NCBI RefSeq assembly: GCF_016863655.1
Contig: NZ_BOPH01000024.1
Span: 1 to 64,000, forward strand
Length of the DNA: 64,000 bases
DNA from: Virgisporangium ochraceum
Lineage (GTDB): Bacteria > Actinomycetota > Actinomycetes > Mycobacteriales > Micromonosporaceae
Reading direction: 5' to 3'
Both the position numbers and the translations under genes were made by a program. Positions 24,969 to 32,637 of this stretch are shown here, piece by piece; positions within the stretch are counted from its first letter, which is position 1, and each line of letters begins with the position of its first letter. The notes beneath the pieces are model-generated. The model made no database searches. It was not told the DNA's origin and worked only from the letters and a program-made list of their open reading frames with translations.

Positions 24969-25640
24969 ATGAACCGCCCAGCCGTGGTGTCCGCCGAGGA
25001 GTGGAAGTCCGCCCGCGAGGAACTGCTGACCAAGGAGAAAGCGCTTACCCGCGCGCTCGACGCGTTGGCCGCCGAACGCCGCCGTATGCCGATGACCCGC
25101 CTCCCGACCGGCCACACGTTCACCGCGCCCGACGGCGCGACGGTCGACCTGCCCGGTCTGTTCGACGGGTACCGGCAGGTCGTGATCTACCACCACATGC
25201 TGGAGCCGGGCCAGGACTGGCTCTGCAACGGTTGCTCGTCCTTCACCGACAACATCGCCGACCAGTCGCACCTCAACGCACGTGACACCCGCGTCATCCT
25301 GATGTCCCGGGCGCCACAGGAGGAGATCGCACCGGTGCGGAAGCGGTTCGGGTGGACCGTGCCGTGGTACTCGTCGTACGGCACCACGTTCAACGACGAC
25401 CTCGGCCTCGACGGCGGCTTCGGCCTCAGCGTACTGCTCCGCGACGGCGACGAGGTCTTCCGCACCTACTTCACCAACGGGCGCGGGGTCGACCGGCTGC
25501 GCATGGACTTCAACCTGCTCGACCTGACCCCCTACGGCCGGCAGGAGGAGTGGGAGGACTCCCCCGACGGCTGGCCGCAGACGCCCACGATGCAGTGGAT
25601 CCGCCACAAGGACGAGTACGCGACGGAGGACCCCCGATGA
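24969..25640 (+). CDS. DUF899 thioredoxin-like protein
   Basis: The 223-residue protein matches DUF899, a thioredoxin-fold family (AEEWKSAREELLTKEKALTR opening, CNGCSSFTDNI at about residues 82-92, SRAPQEEI near 117, then VPWYSSYGTTFNDD). The CNGC pair could be redox-active. An AGGAGG site precedes ATG 24969. The stop overlaps the ATG of the next gene (ATGA). Divergent HxlR control is suggested by the operator pair upstream. An iterated palindrome sits in the EKALT codons. Confidence 0.88.
   Translation: MNRPAVVSAEEWKSAREELLTKEKALTRALDALAAERRRMPMTRLPTGHTFTAPDGATVDLPGLFDGYRQVVIYHHMLEPGQDWLCNGCSSFTDNIADQSHLNARDTRVILMSRAPQEEIAPVRKRFGWTVPWYSSYGTTFNDDLGLDGGFGLSVLLRDGDEVFRTYFTNGRGVDRLRMDFNLLDLTPYGRQEEWEDSPDGWPQTPTMQWIRHKDEYATEDPR
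25036..25049. repeat. iterated palindrome site AGAAAGCGCTTACC
   Basis: Twelve of 14 positions match. The codons read EKALT in the DUF899 gene. Confidence 0.55.
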
Positions 25641-26077
25641 AAGCGCTTTCCCCGACCGAGCGCGACGCGTTCCTGTCCGAGCCGCACGTCGGTGTACTCA
25701 GCGTCGCCAGCGACGACGGCCGGCCACCGCTGACCGTGCCCGTCTGGTACGCGTACGCGGACGGCGTCATCACGTTCTTCACCGGAACGCAGGGGCGCAA
25801 GGCGCGCAAGACGCGGCTCATCGAGCGGGCCGGCGTGCTGAGCTTCTGCGTGCAGAAGACCGAGTTCCCCTACCGGTACGTCACCGCGGAGTGCACCGTC
25901 GTCGGCGCGGAGCGCGAGCCGTCCGTGGAGAAGGTCCTCGCCGTCACGAGCCGCTACCTTCCGGCGGACGCCGCGCGAGGCTTCGCCGAGGCGGAGACCT
26001 CGAACCCGACGGGCACGTTCGTCCTGTTCACCGCGCGTCCTGACCGGTGGTCGAGCGTCGACTTCGCGGGCGAGTAG
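25637..26077 (+). CDS. pyridoxamine 5'-phosphate oxidase family (FMN/F420 split barrel) protein
   Basis: The 146-residue protein is a split-barrel flavin-fold protein (FLSEPHVGVLSVASDDGRP, then VPVWYAYADG and FFTGTQGRKARK). Such proteins bind FMN or F420 and often reduce small electrophiles. The ATG overlaps the DUF899 stop by four bases, so the two are coupled. Codons 2-5 (AAA GCG CTT TCC) are the best-conserved iterated palindrome in the window, placed right at the start codon, where it could also affect translation. Confidence 0.85.
   Translation: MKALSPTERDAFLSEPHVGVLSVASDDGRPPLTVPVWYAYADGVITFFTGTQGRKARKTRLIERAGVLSFCVQKTEFPYRYVTAECTVVGAEREPSVEKVLAVTSRYLPADAARGFAEAETSNPTGTFVLFTARPDRWSSVDFAGE
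25638..25651. repeat. iterated palindrome site TGAAAGCGCTTTCC at a start codon
   Basis: Thirteen of 14 positions match. The only mismatch is the T imposed by the ATG start codon. Confidence 0.65.
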
Positions 26078-26150
26078 GAAACCACACGTACGGGTGGAGT
26101 CCGGCGGCGCGTGTTCACAGGGGACGCCCATCCCCGGAATGATCGTCGCC

Positions 26151-26603
26151 ATGCGCCAGGCCGACGTCGAACGCCTCGTCCGAGACACCCTCGCGGCCCA
26201 CGCCTCACTGTTCCTCGCCACCGCCGGCGAGGCGGGGCCGTGGGTCAACGGGGTCTACTTCGCCGAGGACGACCTGTTCACGCTCTCGATCGTGCTGGAG
26301 AGCGAGGGCCGCACGATCGCCGCGATCCGCTCCCAGCCACGCGTCGCCGTGATCGTGTCGACCGGTTCCCCGGGCGACCCGTTCCTCCAGGCGACCGCCG
26401 ACGCGCAGGTGCTCATCGGCGGCGGCGCCGGGTACGCCCGGGAACTGCTGCGGGCCAAGGTTCCCCAGGCGGGCCCCTTCCTCGCGGCGCCGGTCGAGGC
26501 CGTGCGGCTGACCGTCAACACGTGGCGGGTCACCGACATTCCGAACGGCTGGCTGCCGGGCGTGGAACTGCCCAACCCGAACCGCCTTCTTCCCGTGGGG
26601 TAA
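26151..26603 (+). CDS. pyridoxamine 5'-phosphate oxidase-like FMN-binding protein
   Basis: The protein has about 150 residues and a split-barrel fold (RQADVERLVRDTLAAH, then LFLATAGEAGPWVNGVYFAED and VAVIVSTG). It is probably a flavin-binding protein of unknown substrate. ATG 26151 is chosen because homology-like sequence begins there; ATG 26139 and GTG 26094 are in frame and cannot be excluded. It follows a related split-barrel gene by about 70 bases on the same strand, but the two proteins are not close copies. Confidence 0.75.
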   Translation: MRQADVERLVRDTLAAHASLFLATAGEAGPWVNGVYFAEDDLFTLSIVLESEGRTIAAIRSQPRVAVIVSTGSPGDPFLQATADAQVLIGGGAGYARELLRAKVPQAGPFLAAPVEAVRLTVNTWRVTDIPNGWLPGVELPNPNRLLPVG

Positions 26604-26644
26604 ATCTTCACAACTCGGCCACCGGTCGCGCCCGGGTCGGGCCG

Positions 26645-26650
26645 TACGGT
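26645..26650 (+). promoter_or_regulatory. -10 box TACGGT, leaderless geometry
   Basis: Seven bases separate the box from GTG 26658. Confidence 0.55.
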
Positions 26651-26657
26651 CGAAGCC

Positions 26658-27410
26658 GTGCCCCTGACGCTTCCCACGCATCCGCTCGCCGTGGTGCCGC
26701 TGAAACTGTGGCGCCCGCGGTGGTTCGACGGGGTCGGCCTCGTGCTCGGCGCTGTCGCGCCGGACCTCGCGTACACGGCCGACGGGTACGGCGTCACCAT
26801 CCACAGCCACGCGTGGCACGCCCCGCTGTGGTGGGCGGTGCCGCTCACGCTGGTCCTGGCTCCGCTCGTGCGATGGGCGGCCGCGCCCGTCGCCGCGCAC
26901 CTGCCGCACGGCGGACCGCTCGCGCTGCGCGACTACGGCGCGCTGCCGCCGTCGCGGCACCGGTGGTGGGTGACCGCGTGGTCGGCGGTCCTCGGTGCGG
27001 TGACCCACCTCCTGTGGGACGCCGTGACGCACCCGACGGTCGACGGCGGCCGCGTGCCGTTCCCGCCGCTCACCACCGAGGCACTGCCCGGTTGGCCGTG
27101 GTGGCTGGTCGTGTCGCGGGTGTCCGACCTCGTCGGTTTCGGGGTCGCGGCGCTCCTCGCCGTCCACATCGGACGGTCCGGGCTCATCCGACGGTGGTAC
27201 GGACCGCCGCCGCCGGTGCGCCGCCGACCCGTGCGTTTCTGGGCGACCGCGGCCCTGGTGACCGCGGCCGGAATGGCGTTGCTGCCGCTGCAATCCGTGC
27301 GGCTGTTCCACGATCAGGCGATCCGCGCGCTGGTCGTCGTGTCGCTGGCACTGCTCGCCGGTGCGATCGCCGCCTCGCCGAAACACCGTGCACGCCTGCC
27401 GGTGCCTTAA
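26658..27410 (+). CDS. DUF4184 family integral membrane protein
   Basis: The 250-residue protein matches DUF4184: the opening LTLPTHPLAVVPLKLW, a GAVAPDL motif near residue 32, SHAWHAPLWW near 51 and GAVTHLLWDAVTHP near 113. It has about six hydrophobic helices. Conserved His and Asp residues in the membrane part suggest a membrane hydrolase, but the function is unknown. The start is GTG 26658. Its TAA stop is part of the -10 box for the next gene. Confidence 0.85.
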   Translation: MPLTLPTHPLAVVPLKLWRPRWFDGVGLVLGAVAPDLAYTADGYGVTIHSHAWHAPLWWAVPLTLVLAPLVRWAAAPVAAHLPHGGPLALRDYGALPPSRHRWWVTAWSAVLGAVTHLLWDAVTHPTVDGGRVPFPPLTTEALPGWPWWLVVSRVSDLVGFGVAALLAVHIGRSGLIRRWYGPPPPVRRRPVRFWATAALVTAAGMALLPLQSVRLFHDQAIRALVVVSLALLAGAIAASPKHRARLPVP

Positions 27411-27413
27411 GAT
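27408..27413 (+). promoter_or_regulatory. -10 box TAAGAT overlapping a stop codon
   Basis: The TAA stop of the DUF4184 gene forms the first half of the box. Six bases separate it from GTG 27420. Confidence 0.55.
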
Positions 27414-27419
27414 CGATGC

Positions 27420-28127
27420 GTGGAGCCGGTACGGGTGGCGATGTGGTCGGGCCCGCGCAACGTGTCCACTGCGCTGCTGCGCAGTTTCGGCGCCCGCGCC
27501 GACACGCTTGTCGTCGACGAACCTCTGTACGCGCACTACCTCCTCGCCACCGGCCTCGACCATCCGGGGCGCGAGGAGGTCATGGCCAGCCAGCCCACGC
27601 GGTGGCAGGCCGTCGCCGCCGGGCTCACCGGTCCGCTGCCGGTGGGCGTGAAGGTGTACTACCAGAAGCACATGACCCACCACCTGCTCCCCGAGATCGG
27701 ACGCGACTGGATCGGCAAGCTGTCCAACGCGTTCCTGATCCGCGACCCCGAGCATGTGGTGGCGTCGTACGCGAAGGTACGCGGCGAGCCCACCCTCGCC
27801 GACCTCGGCTACGCCCAGCAGGCCGAGATCTTCCGCGCCTACGGCGGTCCGGTGGTCGACGCGGCCGACCTGTTGCGCGACCCGCGCGGCGTCCTGGAAC
27901 GGCTGTGTACGGCGCTGGGCATCGTGTTCGACCCCGTCATGCTCTCGTGGCCGCCGGGCCGCCGCGTCACCGACGGGGTGTGGGCGCCGCACTGGTACGC
28001 CTCGGTGGAGAAGTCGACCGGGTTCGCACCCTACGACCCCACGCCGCCGGTGGTGCCGGACCGCCTGCGACACCTGGTCGAGCAGGCGCGGCCGTACTAC
28101 GACGAACTTGCCGCCGAGAAGCTCTAG
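27420..28127 (+). CDS. sulfotransferase-like protein
   Basis: The 235-residue protein opens with a P-loop-like PAPS-binding segment (WSGPRNVSTALLRSFG, residues 9-24) and has the expected second motif FLIRDPEHVVASYAK near residue 105. It is close to the Sulfotransfer_5 type. The 3' end meets the class IV aminotransferase gene head-on at a shared CTAG. From memory, plant proteins annotated as branched-chain aminotransferase-like join these two domains in one chain of about 555 residues, so the pairing may reflect a real functional link. Start is GTG 27420. The substrate is unknown. Confidence 0.82.
   Translation: MEPVRVAMWSGPRNVSTALLRSFGARADTLVVDEPLYAHYLLATGLDHPGREEVMASQPTRWQAVAAGLTGPLPVGVKVYYQKHMTHHLLPEIGRDWIGKLSNAFLIRDPEHVVASYAKVRGEPTLADLGYAQQAEIFRAYGGPVVDAADLLRDPRGVLERLCTALGIVFDPVMLSWPPGRRVTDGVWAPHWYASVEKSTGFAPYDPTPPVVPDRLRHLVEQARPYYDELAAEKL
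27463..27471. repeat. partial iterated site TGTCCACTG
   Basis: This is half of the second iterated word, in the P-loop codons of the sulfotransferase gene. Confidence 0.3.
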
Positions 28128-29023
28128 AGGACCGGAACCCCGGTGGCCGTCGCGTGCTCGCGGTAGAGCGTCGCCACCCGCTGCGTCACCGGGCCGACCT
28201 TGCCCGTGCCGATGGGCCGGCCGTCGATCTCGGTGACCGCGGCGATCTCGCCCATCGTCCCGGTGCAGAACACCTCGTCGGCCGTGTACATCTCCGTCAA
28301 CGAGATGTCGCGGACCACCGCCGGGATCCCGTTGCCGGCGGCCAGCTCCAGCACCGTCTGCCGGGTGATGCCCTCCGGGCAGGCGACCGTGAACGGCGTG
28401 TGCAGCCCGTCGCCGACGACGGCGAACAGGTGGGTGGCGTTGGTCTCCGCGACGAAGCCGCGCCTGTCGAGCATCAGCGCGTCGTCGGCGCCGGCGACGT
28501 TGGCCTCCATCTTCGCGAGGATCGAGTTCAACAGGTTGTTGTGATGGATCTTCGGGTCGAGCACGTCGGGCCCGGGCCGGCGCACGCTCGACGTCACCAG
28601 CTTCAGCCCGGTCGTCTCGTACACGGGCGCCTTGTGCTCGGCCAGCACGATCAGCGTGCACCCCGCCTGGTTCAGGCGCGGGTCCATGCCGCTGGTCACC
28701 TTCACGCCCCGGGTGAGCGTCAGTCTGATGTGGACACCGTCGGTCATTCCGTTCGCGCGCAGGGTCGCGGTCACCGCCGCGATCAGATCGTCGTCGGACG
28801 GAACAGCGGCGAACCCCAGTGCCACGGCCGACCGCCGCAGCCGGGCGAGGTGCTCGCGCAGCCCGTAGATGCGGCCCGCGTACAGCCGCAGGCCCTCCCA
28901 CACGCCGTCACCACCCTGCACCACCGAGTCGAAGGGCGAGATGCCGGGCTCGTCGCGGTGCCGCAGGACACCGTTGACCCAGTACCGGATGTCGGCGTTG
29001 CGCTCGTCATAGCGCTGGAGCAT
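28124..29023 (-). CDS. class IV aminotransferase (branched-chain/D-amino acid type)
   Basis: The 299-residue protein is a fold-type IV PLP enzyme. The catalytic lysine is Lys158 in LDPKIHHNNLLNS, preceded by SSVRRPGPDVL. LDRRGFVAETNATHLF near residue 184, CPEGITRQTVLEL near 213 and EVFCTGTMGEI near 252 complete the family pattern. It should transfer an amino group between an amino acid and 2-oxoglutarate or pyruvate; specificity is unclear. Start is ATG 29023, seven bases from a TACGAT box. It is convergent with the sulfotransferase gene and divergent from the PEP-mutase-like gene. Confidence 0.88.
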   Translation of the reverse strand: MLQRYDERNADIRYWVNGVLRHRDEPGISPFDSVVQGGDGVWEGLRLYAGRIYGLREHLARLRRSAVALGFAAVPSDDDLIAAVTATLRANGMTDGVHIRLTLTRGVKVTSGMDPRLNQAGCTLIVLAEHKAPVYETTGLKLVTSSVRRPGPDVLDPKIHHNNLLNSILAKMEANVAGADDALMLDRRGFVAETNATHLFAVVGDGLHTPFTVACPEGITRQTVLELAAGNGIPAVVRDISLTEMYTADEVFCTGTMGEIAAVTEIDGRPIGTGKVGPVTQRVATLYREHATATGVPVL

Positions 29024-29030
29024 GGTCGTG

Positions 29031-29036
29031 ATCGTA
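29031..29036 (-). promoter_or_regulatory. -10 box TACGAT, leaderless geometry
   Basis: Read on the minus strand, seven bases separate the box from ATG 29023 of the aminotransferase gene. Confidence 0.55.
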
Positions 29037-29044
29037 CCGTTCCG

Positions 29045-29050
29045 TAGAAT
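29045..29050 (+). promoter_or_regulatory. -10 box TAGAAT, leaderless geometry
   Basis: Eight bases separate the box from GTG 29059. It lies eight bases from the opposing box at 29031-29036, so the two promoters are almost back to back. Confidence 0.55.
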
Positions 29051-29058
29051 CTGCCGGC

Positions 29059-29856
29059 GTGACCACCGATGCCCGCCGCGCCTTCCACGCCCTGCACGAG
29101 TCCGGCACGTTCCTGCTCCCCAACCCGTGGGACGTCGGGTCGGCGAAGCTCCTGGAACAGCTCGGGGCGGTGGCGCTGGCCACCACGAGCTCCGGGTTCG
29201 CGGCCACTCTCGGTCGCAACGACCAGGAGGTGACCCGTGACGAGCTGGTCGCGCACGTCGCCGCGCTCACGGCGGCGGTGAGCGTGCCCGTGAACGTCGA
29301 CGCCGAGCGCGGCTACGCCACCGACCCGACCGGCGTCGCCGAGACCGTGGAACTGCTCGCCGCGGCGGGGGCGAGCGGAGTGTCCATCGAGGACTACGAC
29401 CCCGCCACGGGCGTGGTCGATCCGCTCGACGTGGCCGTGGAACGGATCGCCGCGGCGGCCGAGGTCTGCGCGAGGCACGGGATCGTGCTGACCGGTCGCG
29501 CGGAGAACCACCTGTACGGGATCACCGACCTCGACGACACGGTGGCCCGGCTGAACGCCTACCGGGAGGCCGGCGCGGGGTGCGTCTACGCGCCGGGGCT
29601 CAGCGACCTCGCCGACATCGCGCGCGTGGTCGCCGGAACCGGTGCACCGGTGAACGTGCTCGCGCTGCCGAACGGTCCCTCCGTGCCCGAGCTCGCCGGT
29701 GTGGGCGTGCGTCGCGTGTCGACCGGCGGGTCGCTGGCGTGGGCCGCGTACGGCGCGCTGGTGACGGCCACCCGCGAGCTGCAGGAGACCGGCACCAGCA
29801 CGTACCTCACGCGGGCCCTCCCCCGCGACCTACGCGACGCCGCCTTCGGCGGCTGA
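29059..29856 (+). CDS. isocitrate lyase/PEP mutase family protein
   Basis: The 265-residue protein is a TIM-barrel enzyme of the isocitrate lyase/phosphoenolpyruvate mutase superfamily (LLPNPWDVGSAKLLE, TTSSGFA, VNVDAERGYA near residue 77, GVSIEDYDP near 110, VYAPGL near 176). Related actinomycete proteins are often annotated as 2-methylisocitrate lyase-like or oxaloacetate decarboxylase-like; the cysteine loop of true isocitrate lyases (KKCGH) is absent. The exact C-C or C-P reaction is unknown. The start is GTG 29059. The final 27 bases overlap the convergent LRR gene. Confidence 0.87.
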   Translation: MTTDARRAFHALHESGTFLLPNPWDVGSAKLLEQLGAVALATTSSGFAATLGRNDQEVTRDELVAHVAALTAAVSVPVNVDAERGYATDPTGVAETVELLAAAGASGVSIEDYDPATGVVDPLDVAVERIAAAAEVCARHGIVLTGRAENHLYGITDLDDTVARLNAYREAGAGCVYAPGLSDLADIARVVAGTGAPVNVLALPNGPSVPELAGVGVRRVSTGGSLAWAAYGALVTATRELQETGTSTYLTRALPRDLRDAAFGG

Positions 29857-31983
29857 CCCCGAGGCCGACCGCGCGTCGCGCCAACGCAGGAACTCCGGCG
29901 ACTCGCGCAGATCCGCGAAGTCGCCGAAGAGCGGGTCGCGGGCCAGGACCTGGTCGACCACGACGTACGCGTCGTGGTCACGGCCCTGGCGCAGCAGGAT
30001 GCGGACCTTCGTGTCGCGGATGTAGTCGTGCTCGCCGCTCGGTGCCACCGTCAGCGCGTGCTCCACAGTGGACAGTGCCCGGTCGAGGTCACCCCGCTCC
30101 ATGAGGTGCCAGGCGAGCGCGTTGCCGCAGCGGCGGAGCACCTCCTCCTGGAACGCGCCGAGGTCGGTGAAGTGCCAGATGGCCGCCGGCACCTCCGCCA
30201 GCGCCGCCTCGGCGTGCGCGATCAGCCGGTCGCCCTCGCCGAGCCGGCCCAGTGAGTCCACGATGGAGTACCGGGCGTAGAGGTGGTCGTAGTCGGAGTA
30301 GCGGGCACCGGGACGGCACAGGTCGACCGCACGCTCCAGGGTCGCGACCGAATCTTCGTAACGGCCCTCGGCGGCCGCCGTGGCGCCGGTCTTCACGAGG
30401 TCGTTCACGCGCCGCCAGGTGGGATCGTCCACATCGGACCGGGCCTCCACGTGCCGCAGGTCCATCCGCACGCGCGGGAACGTGGCGGCGATGCGGTCGA
30501 GGGTCGCACCGTCGAGCTCCGTGTACCGGAGGTCGACGAACTCGAGGTCGGTCAGGCGGTAGAACGGCTCGGGCAGCGACGTGAGGGGGTTGAACGACAG
30601 GTCGATCCGCTTCAGCCCGGGCATCCGGACGAACGCGTCGGCCGGCAGCACCAGCGCGGGACGGCCCTTCTCCTTGCCCCAGCGGTCGATGCCGAGGTCC
30701 TCCAGCGTGGTGATGTCCCAGATGCCGGCGAGCAGGTCCCGGCTCGGGTAGCGGCCCCCGTTGCCGCTGCGCCCGTCCATCCGCAGCACCCGCAACCGGG
30801 GCAGCTTCGCCAGGTCGGGCAGGCGCTCGACGCCACCCAACGCGCCGTCGAGGTACAGCTCCTCCAGTGTGGACAGTTGCAGCAGGTCGTCGGGCAGCTC
30901 GTCGAGCACCGACAGGCTGAGGTCGAGCACCCGCAGCCGCGGCAGCCGCGTGACCGCACGCGGGAACCCCGTCGACAGGCGCCGGATCCGCAGCTCGCGC
31001 AGCTCCGCGAGGTCGCCGAGGGTGTCGGGCAGCCGCCTGAACCGGTTGTCGGAGATGTCGAGCGCGCGCAGCCGTGACAGCGCGCCGATCGCCTTCGGCA
31101 GCTTGCGCAGCCCCGTGTCGCTGAGGTCGAGCACCTCCAGCGCGGTCAGCGTCGCGATCGCCTTCGGAACCTTGCCCAGGCCGTCGTTTCCGGCGAGCGA
31201 GAGCCGGCGCAGGTTCGGGAACCGCAGTACCTTCTCCGGGAAAGCGCGCAGCCGCCGCTCGCTCAGGTCGAGCTCGGTGACCTCGTCGGCGCGCTCCAGC
31301 AACGCGTCGAGCTCCGCCTCGGCGGCGAGGTGCGGCGGCAGAGCGCCGGGACGCAGTACCGGCCTGCCCCCGGTCAGCGCGGCCGCGACCCGCTCGTCGT
31401 CGAGCGTGCCGTCCGCCCCGACCACGTACGGCCACGCGGCCGCGGCCAGGTCCTCGTCGTCCTCGAAGTCGACCTGGCCGCCCATCCGGTCGGGGTCACC
31501 GCATACGACCGCCTCCGGCGGCCGGCCGAACTCCATGTTGAAGTACAGGAGGTTCAGCACCACCGGTGCGCGGGTGTGACCGGCGACCACGAGCAGCCCG
31601 CCGTCGTCGCCACGCCGCCCGAGCACGCCGCCGGTGGCCGTGAGGTCGCCGCGCACCACCACGTTGGGGCAGCCGGCCATGACCACGCTGCGGGCCCGCA
31701 GGTCGCCGGTCACCACGAGGAAGTGGCCGCTGCCGTCCTCGTAGAGGTCGACGTCGCCGTCGGTCACGAGGTCGCCGTCGACGATCACGTTGTACGGCGA
31801 CCAGTCGGTGTGCGGATGCGACATCACCCCGCCCGGCACATGGAGTCCGCCCTCGTACAGGCGGATCTCCTGCTCGTCGGCGAAATCCGTGTACGGGTAC
31901 CAGATGTCGGCGGAGACGGCGAAGCGCTCCTCGGCCTCGGCGGCGCTGATGACGCTGTAGCCGGGCGGAAATTCGACGGTCAC
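29830..31983 (-). CDS. multidomain beta-helix, leucine-rich repeat and TPR protein
   Basis: The 717-residue protein has three recognisable parts. Residues about 60-165 contain short hydrophobic rungs (VIVDGDLVTDGDVDLY, VVTGDLRARSVVMAG, VVVRGDLTATGGVLG) like a bactofilin-type beta-helix. Residues about 235-480 hold about ten leucine-rich repeats (LTALEVLDLSDTGLRKLP and similar). Residues about 520-700 are TPR-like (AEGRYEDSVATLERAVDL). No signal peptide or membrane helix is present, so it is probably a cytoplasmic scaffold. The start is GTG 31983, eight bases from a TATGCT box. Function is unknown. Confidence 0.8.
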   Translation of the reverse strand: MTVEFPPGYSVISAAEAEERFAVSADIWYPYTDFADEQEIRLYEGGLHVPGGVMSHPHTDWSPYNVIVDGDLVTDGDVDLYEDGSGHFLVVTGDLRARSVVMAGCPNVVVRGDLTATGGVLGRRGDDGGLLVVAGHTRAPVVLNLLYFNMEFGRPPEAVVCGDPDRMGGQVDFEDDEDLAAAAWPYVVGADGTLDDERVAAALTGGRPVLRPGALPPHLAAEAELDALLERADEVTELDLSERRLRAFPEKVLRFPNLRRLSLAGNDGLGKVPKAIATLTALEVLDLSDTGLRKLPKAIGALSRLRALDISDNRFRRLPDTLGDLAELRELRIRRLSTGFPRAVTRLPRLRVLDLSLSVLDELPDDLLQLSTLEELYLDGALGGVERLPDLAKLPRLRVLRMDGRSGNGGRYPSRDLLAGIWDITTLEDLGIDRWGKEKGRPALVLPADAFVRMPGLKRIDLSFNPLTSLPEPFYRLTDLEFVDLRYTELDGATLDRIAATFPRVRMDLRHVEARSDVDDPTWRRVNDLVKTGATAAAEGRYEDSVATLERAVDLCRPGARYSDYDHLYARYSIVDSLGRLGEGDRLIAHAEAALAEVPAAIWHFTDLGAFQEEVLRRCGNALAWHLMERGDLDRALSTVEHALTVAPSGEHDYIRDTKVRILLRQGRDHDAYVVVDQVLARDPLFGDFADLRESPEFLRWRDARSASGSAAEGGVA
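30061..30077. repeat. iterated site CTCCACAGTGGACAG
   Basis: This is an exact consensus copy, followed by TG, in the TPR part of the LRR gene (codons LSTVEH). The same 15 bases recur in reverse at 36002-36016. Confidence 0.6.
30862..30879. repeat. iterated site CTCCAGTGTGGACAG
   Basis: The second copy in the LRR gene, within the repeats (codons LSTLEE). Confidence 0.5.
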
Positions 31984-31991
31984 GGGCGGGC

Positions 31992-31997
31992 AGCATA
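31992..31997 (-). promoter_or_regulatory. -10 box TATGCT, leaderless geometry
   Basis: Read on the minus strand, eight bases separate the box from GTG 31983. It sits in the 30-base gap to the divergent DUF4291 gene. Confidence 0.5.
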
Positions 31998-32013
31998 GGG
32001 GATCATCACCGCC

Positions 32014-32637
32014 GTGAGTGTTCCCCAACGTCAGGTCCGGGCTCTGTTCACGACCAGTACGGTCACCGTGTACCAGGCGTACGCGCCCGGGATCGCGCTG
32101 CCCGCCGTGGCCGCCGGACGGTTCGTGCCGCCGTTCAAGCGTGACCGCATGACCTGGATCAAGCCGTCGTTCCGCTGGATGATGTACCGCTGCGGCTGGG
32201 GCACCAAGCCCGGGCAGGAGCACGTGCTCGCGGTCGAGATGACCCGTGACGGCTTCGAGTGGGCGCTGGAGAACGCTTGCCTGAGCCATTACGTCCGCGA
32301 CCTGTATCCCGACCAGCGGGCCTGGCAGGAGCGGCTGCGGGTGAGCCCGGTGCGCGTGCAATGGGACCCGGAGCGCTCGATCCGGCTCGCGCCGCTGCCC
32401 CACCGGTCGCTGCAGATGGGGCTGTCCGGCGTGGCGGCGCAGCGCTACGTCGACGAGTGGATCGTCGGCATCACCGACGTCACCGGGTTGGCGCACCGGG
32501 TCCACGACCTCGTGCGGCAGGGCCGTGACGACGAGGCGACCGCCGCCCTGCCCCCGGAAAGCGCTTACCCGCTCCCACCGGCGGCCCGCGACGCGGTCGG
32601 GGCATCGGAGTGGGACGCGGTCGGGGCAACGGAGTGA
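32014..32637 (+). CDS. DUF4291 family protein
   Basis: The 207-residue protein matches DUF4291 (QRQVRALFTTSTVTVYQAY opening, DRMTWIKPSFRWMMYRCGWG near residue 44, VQWDPERS near 115, LQMGLSG near 133). No function is known. The start is GTG 32014. The last 16 residues are a duplication of DAVGASEW as DAVGATE, produced by a 24-base tandem repeat whose second copy ends in TGA where the first has TGG. The stop overlaps the next gene's GTG. An iterated palindrome is at 32556. Confidence 0.83.
   Translation: MSVPQRQVRALFTTSTVTVYQAYAPGIALPAVAAGRFVPPFKRDRMTWIKPSFRWMMYRCGWGTKPGQEHVLAVEMTRDGFEWALENACLSHYVRDLYPDQRAWQERLRVSPVRVQWDPERSIRLAPLPHRSLQMGLSGVAAQRYVDEWIVGITDVTGLAHRVHDLVRQGRDDEATAALPPESAYPLPPAARDAVGASEWDAVGATE
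32556..32569. repeat. iterated palindrome site GGAAAGCGCTTACC
   Basis: Thirteen of 14 positions match. The codons read PESAYP in the DUF4291 gene. Confidence 0.6.
32590..32637. repeat. 24-base tandem duplication at a gene end
   Basis: Two copies (32590-32613 and 32614-32637) differ at two bases. One difference turns TGG into the TGA stop of the DUF4291 gene. Confidence 0.85.

Noticed and set aside
30061..30879. LRR gene as a eukaryotic contaminant
   Set aside because: Codon use, GTG start, leaderless box and iterated words match the rest of the window.
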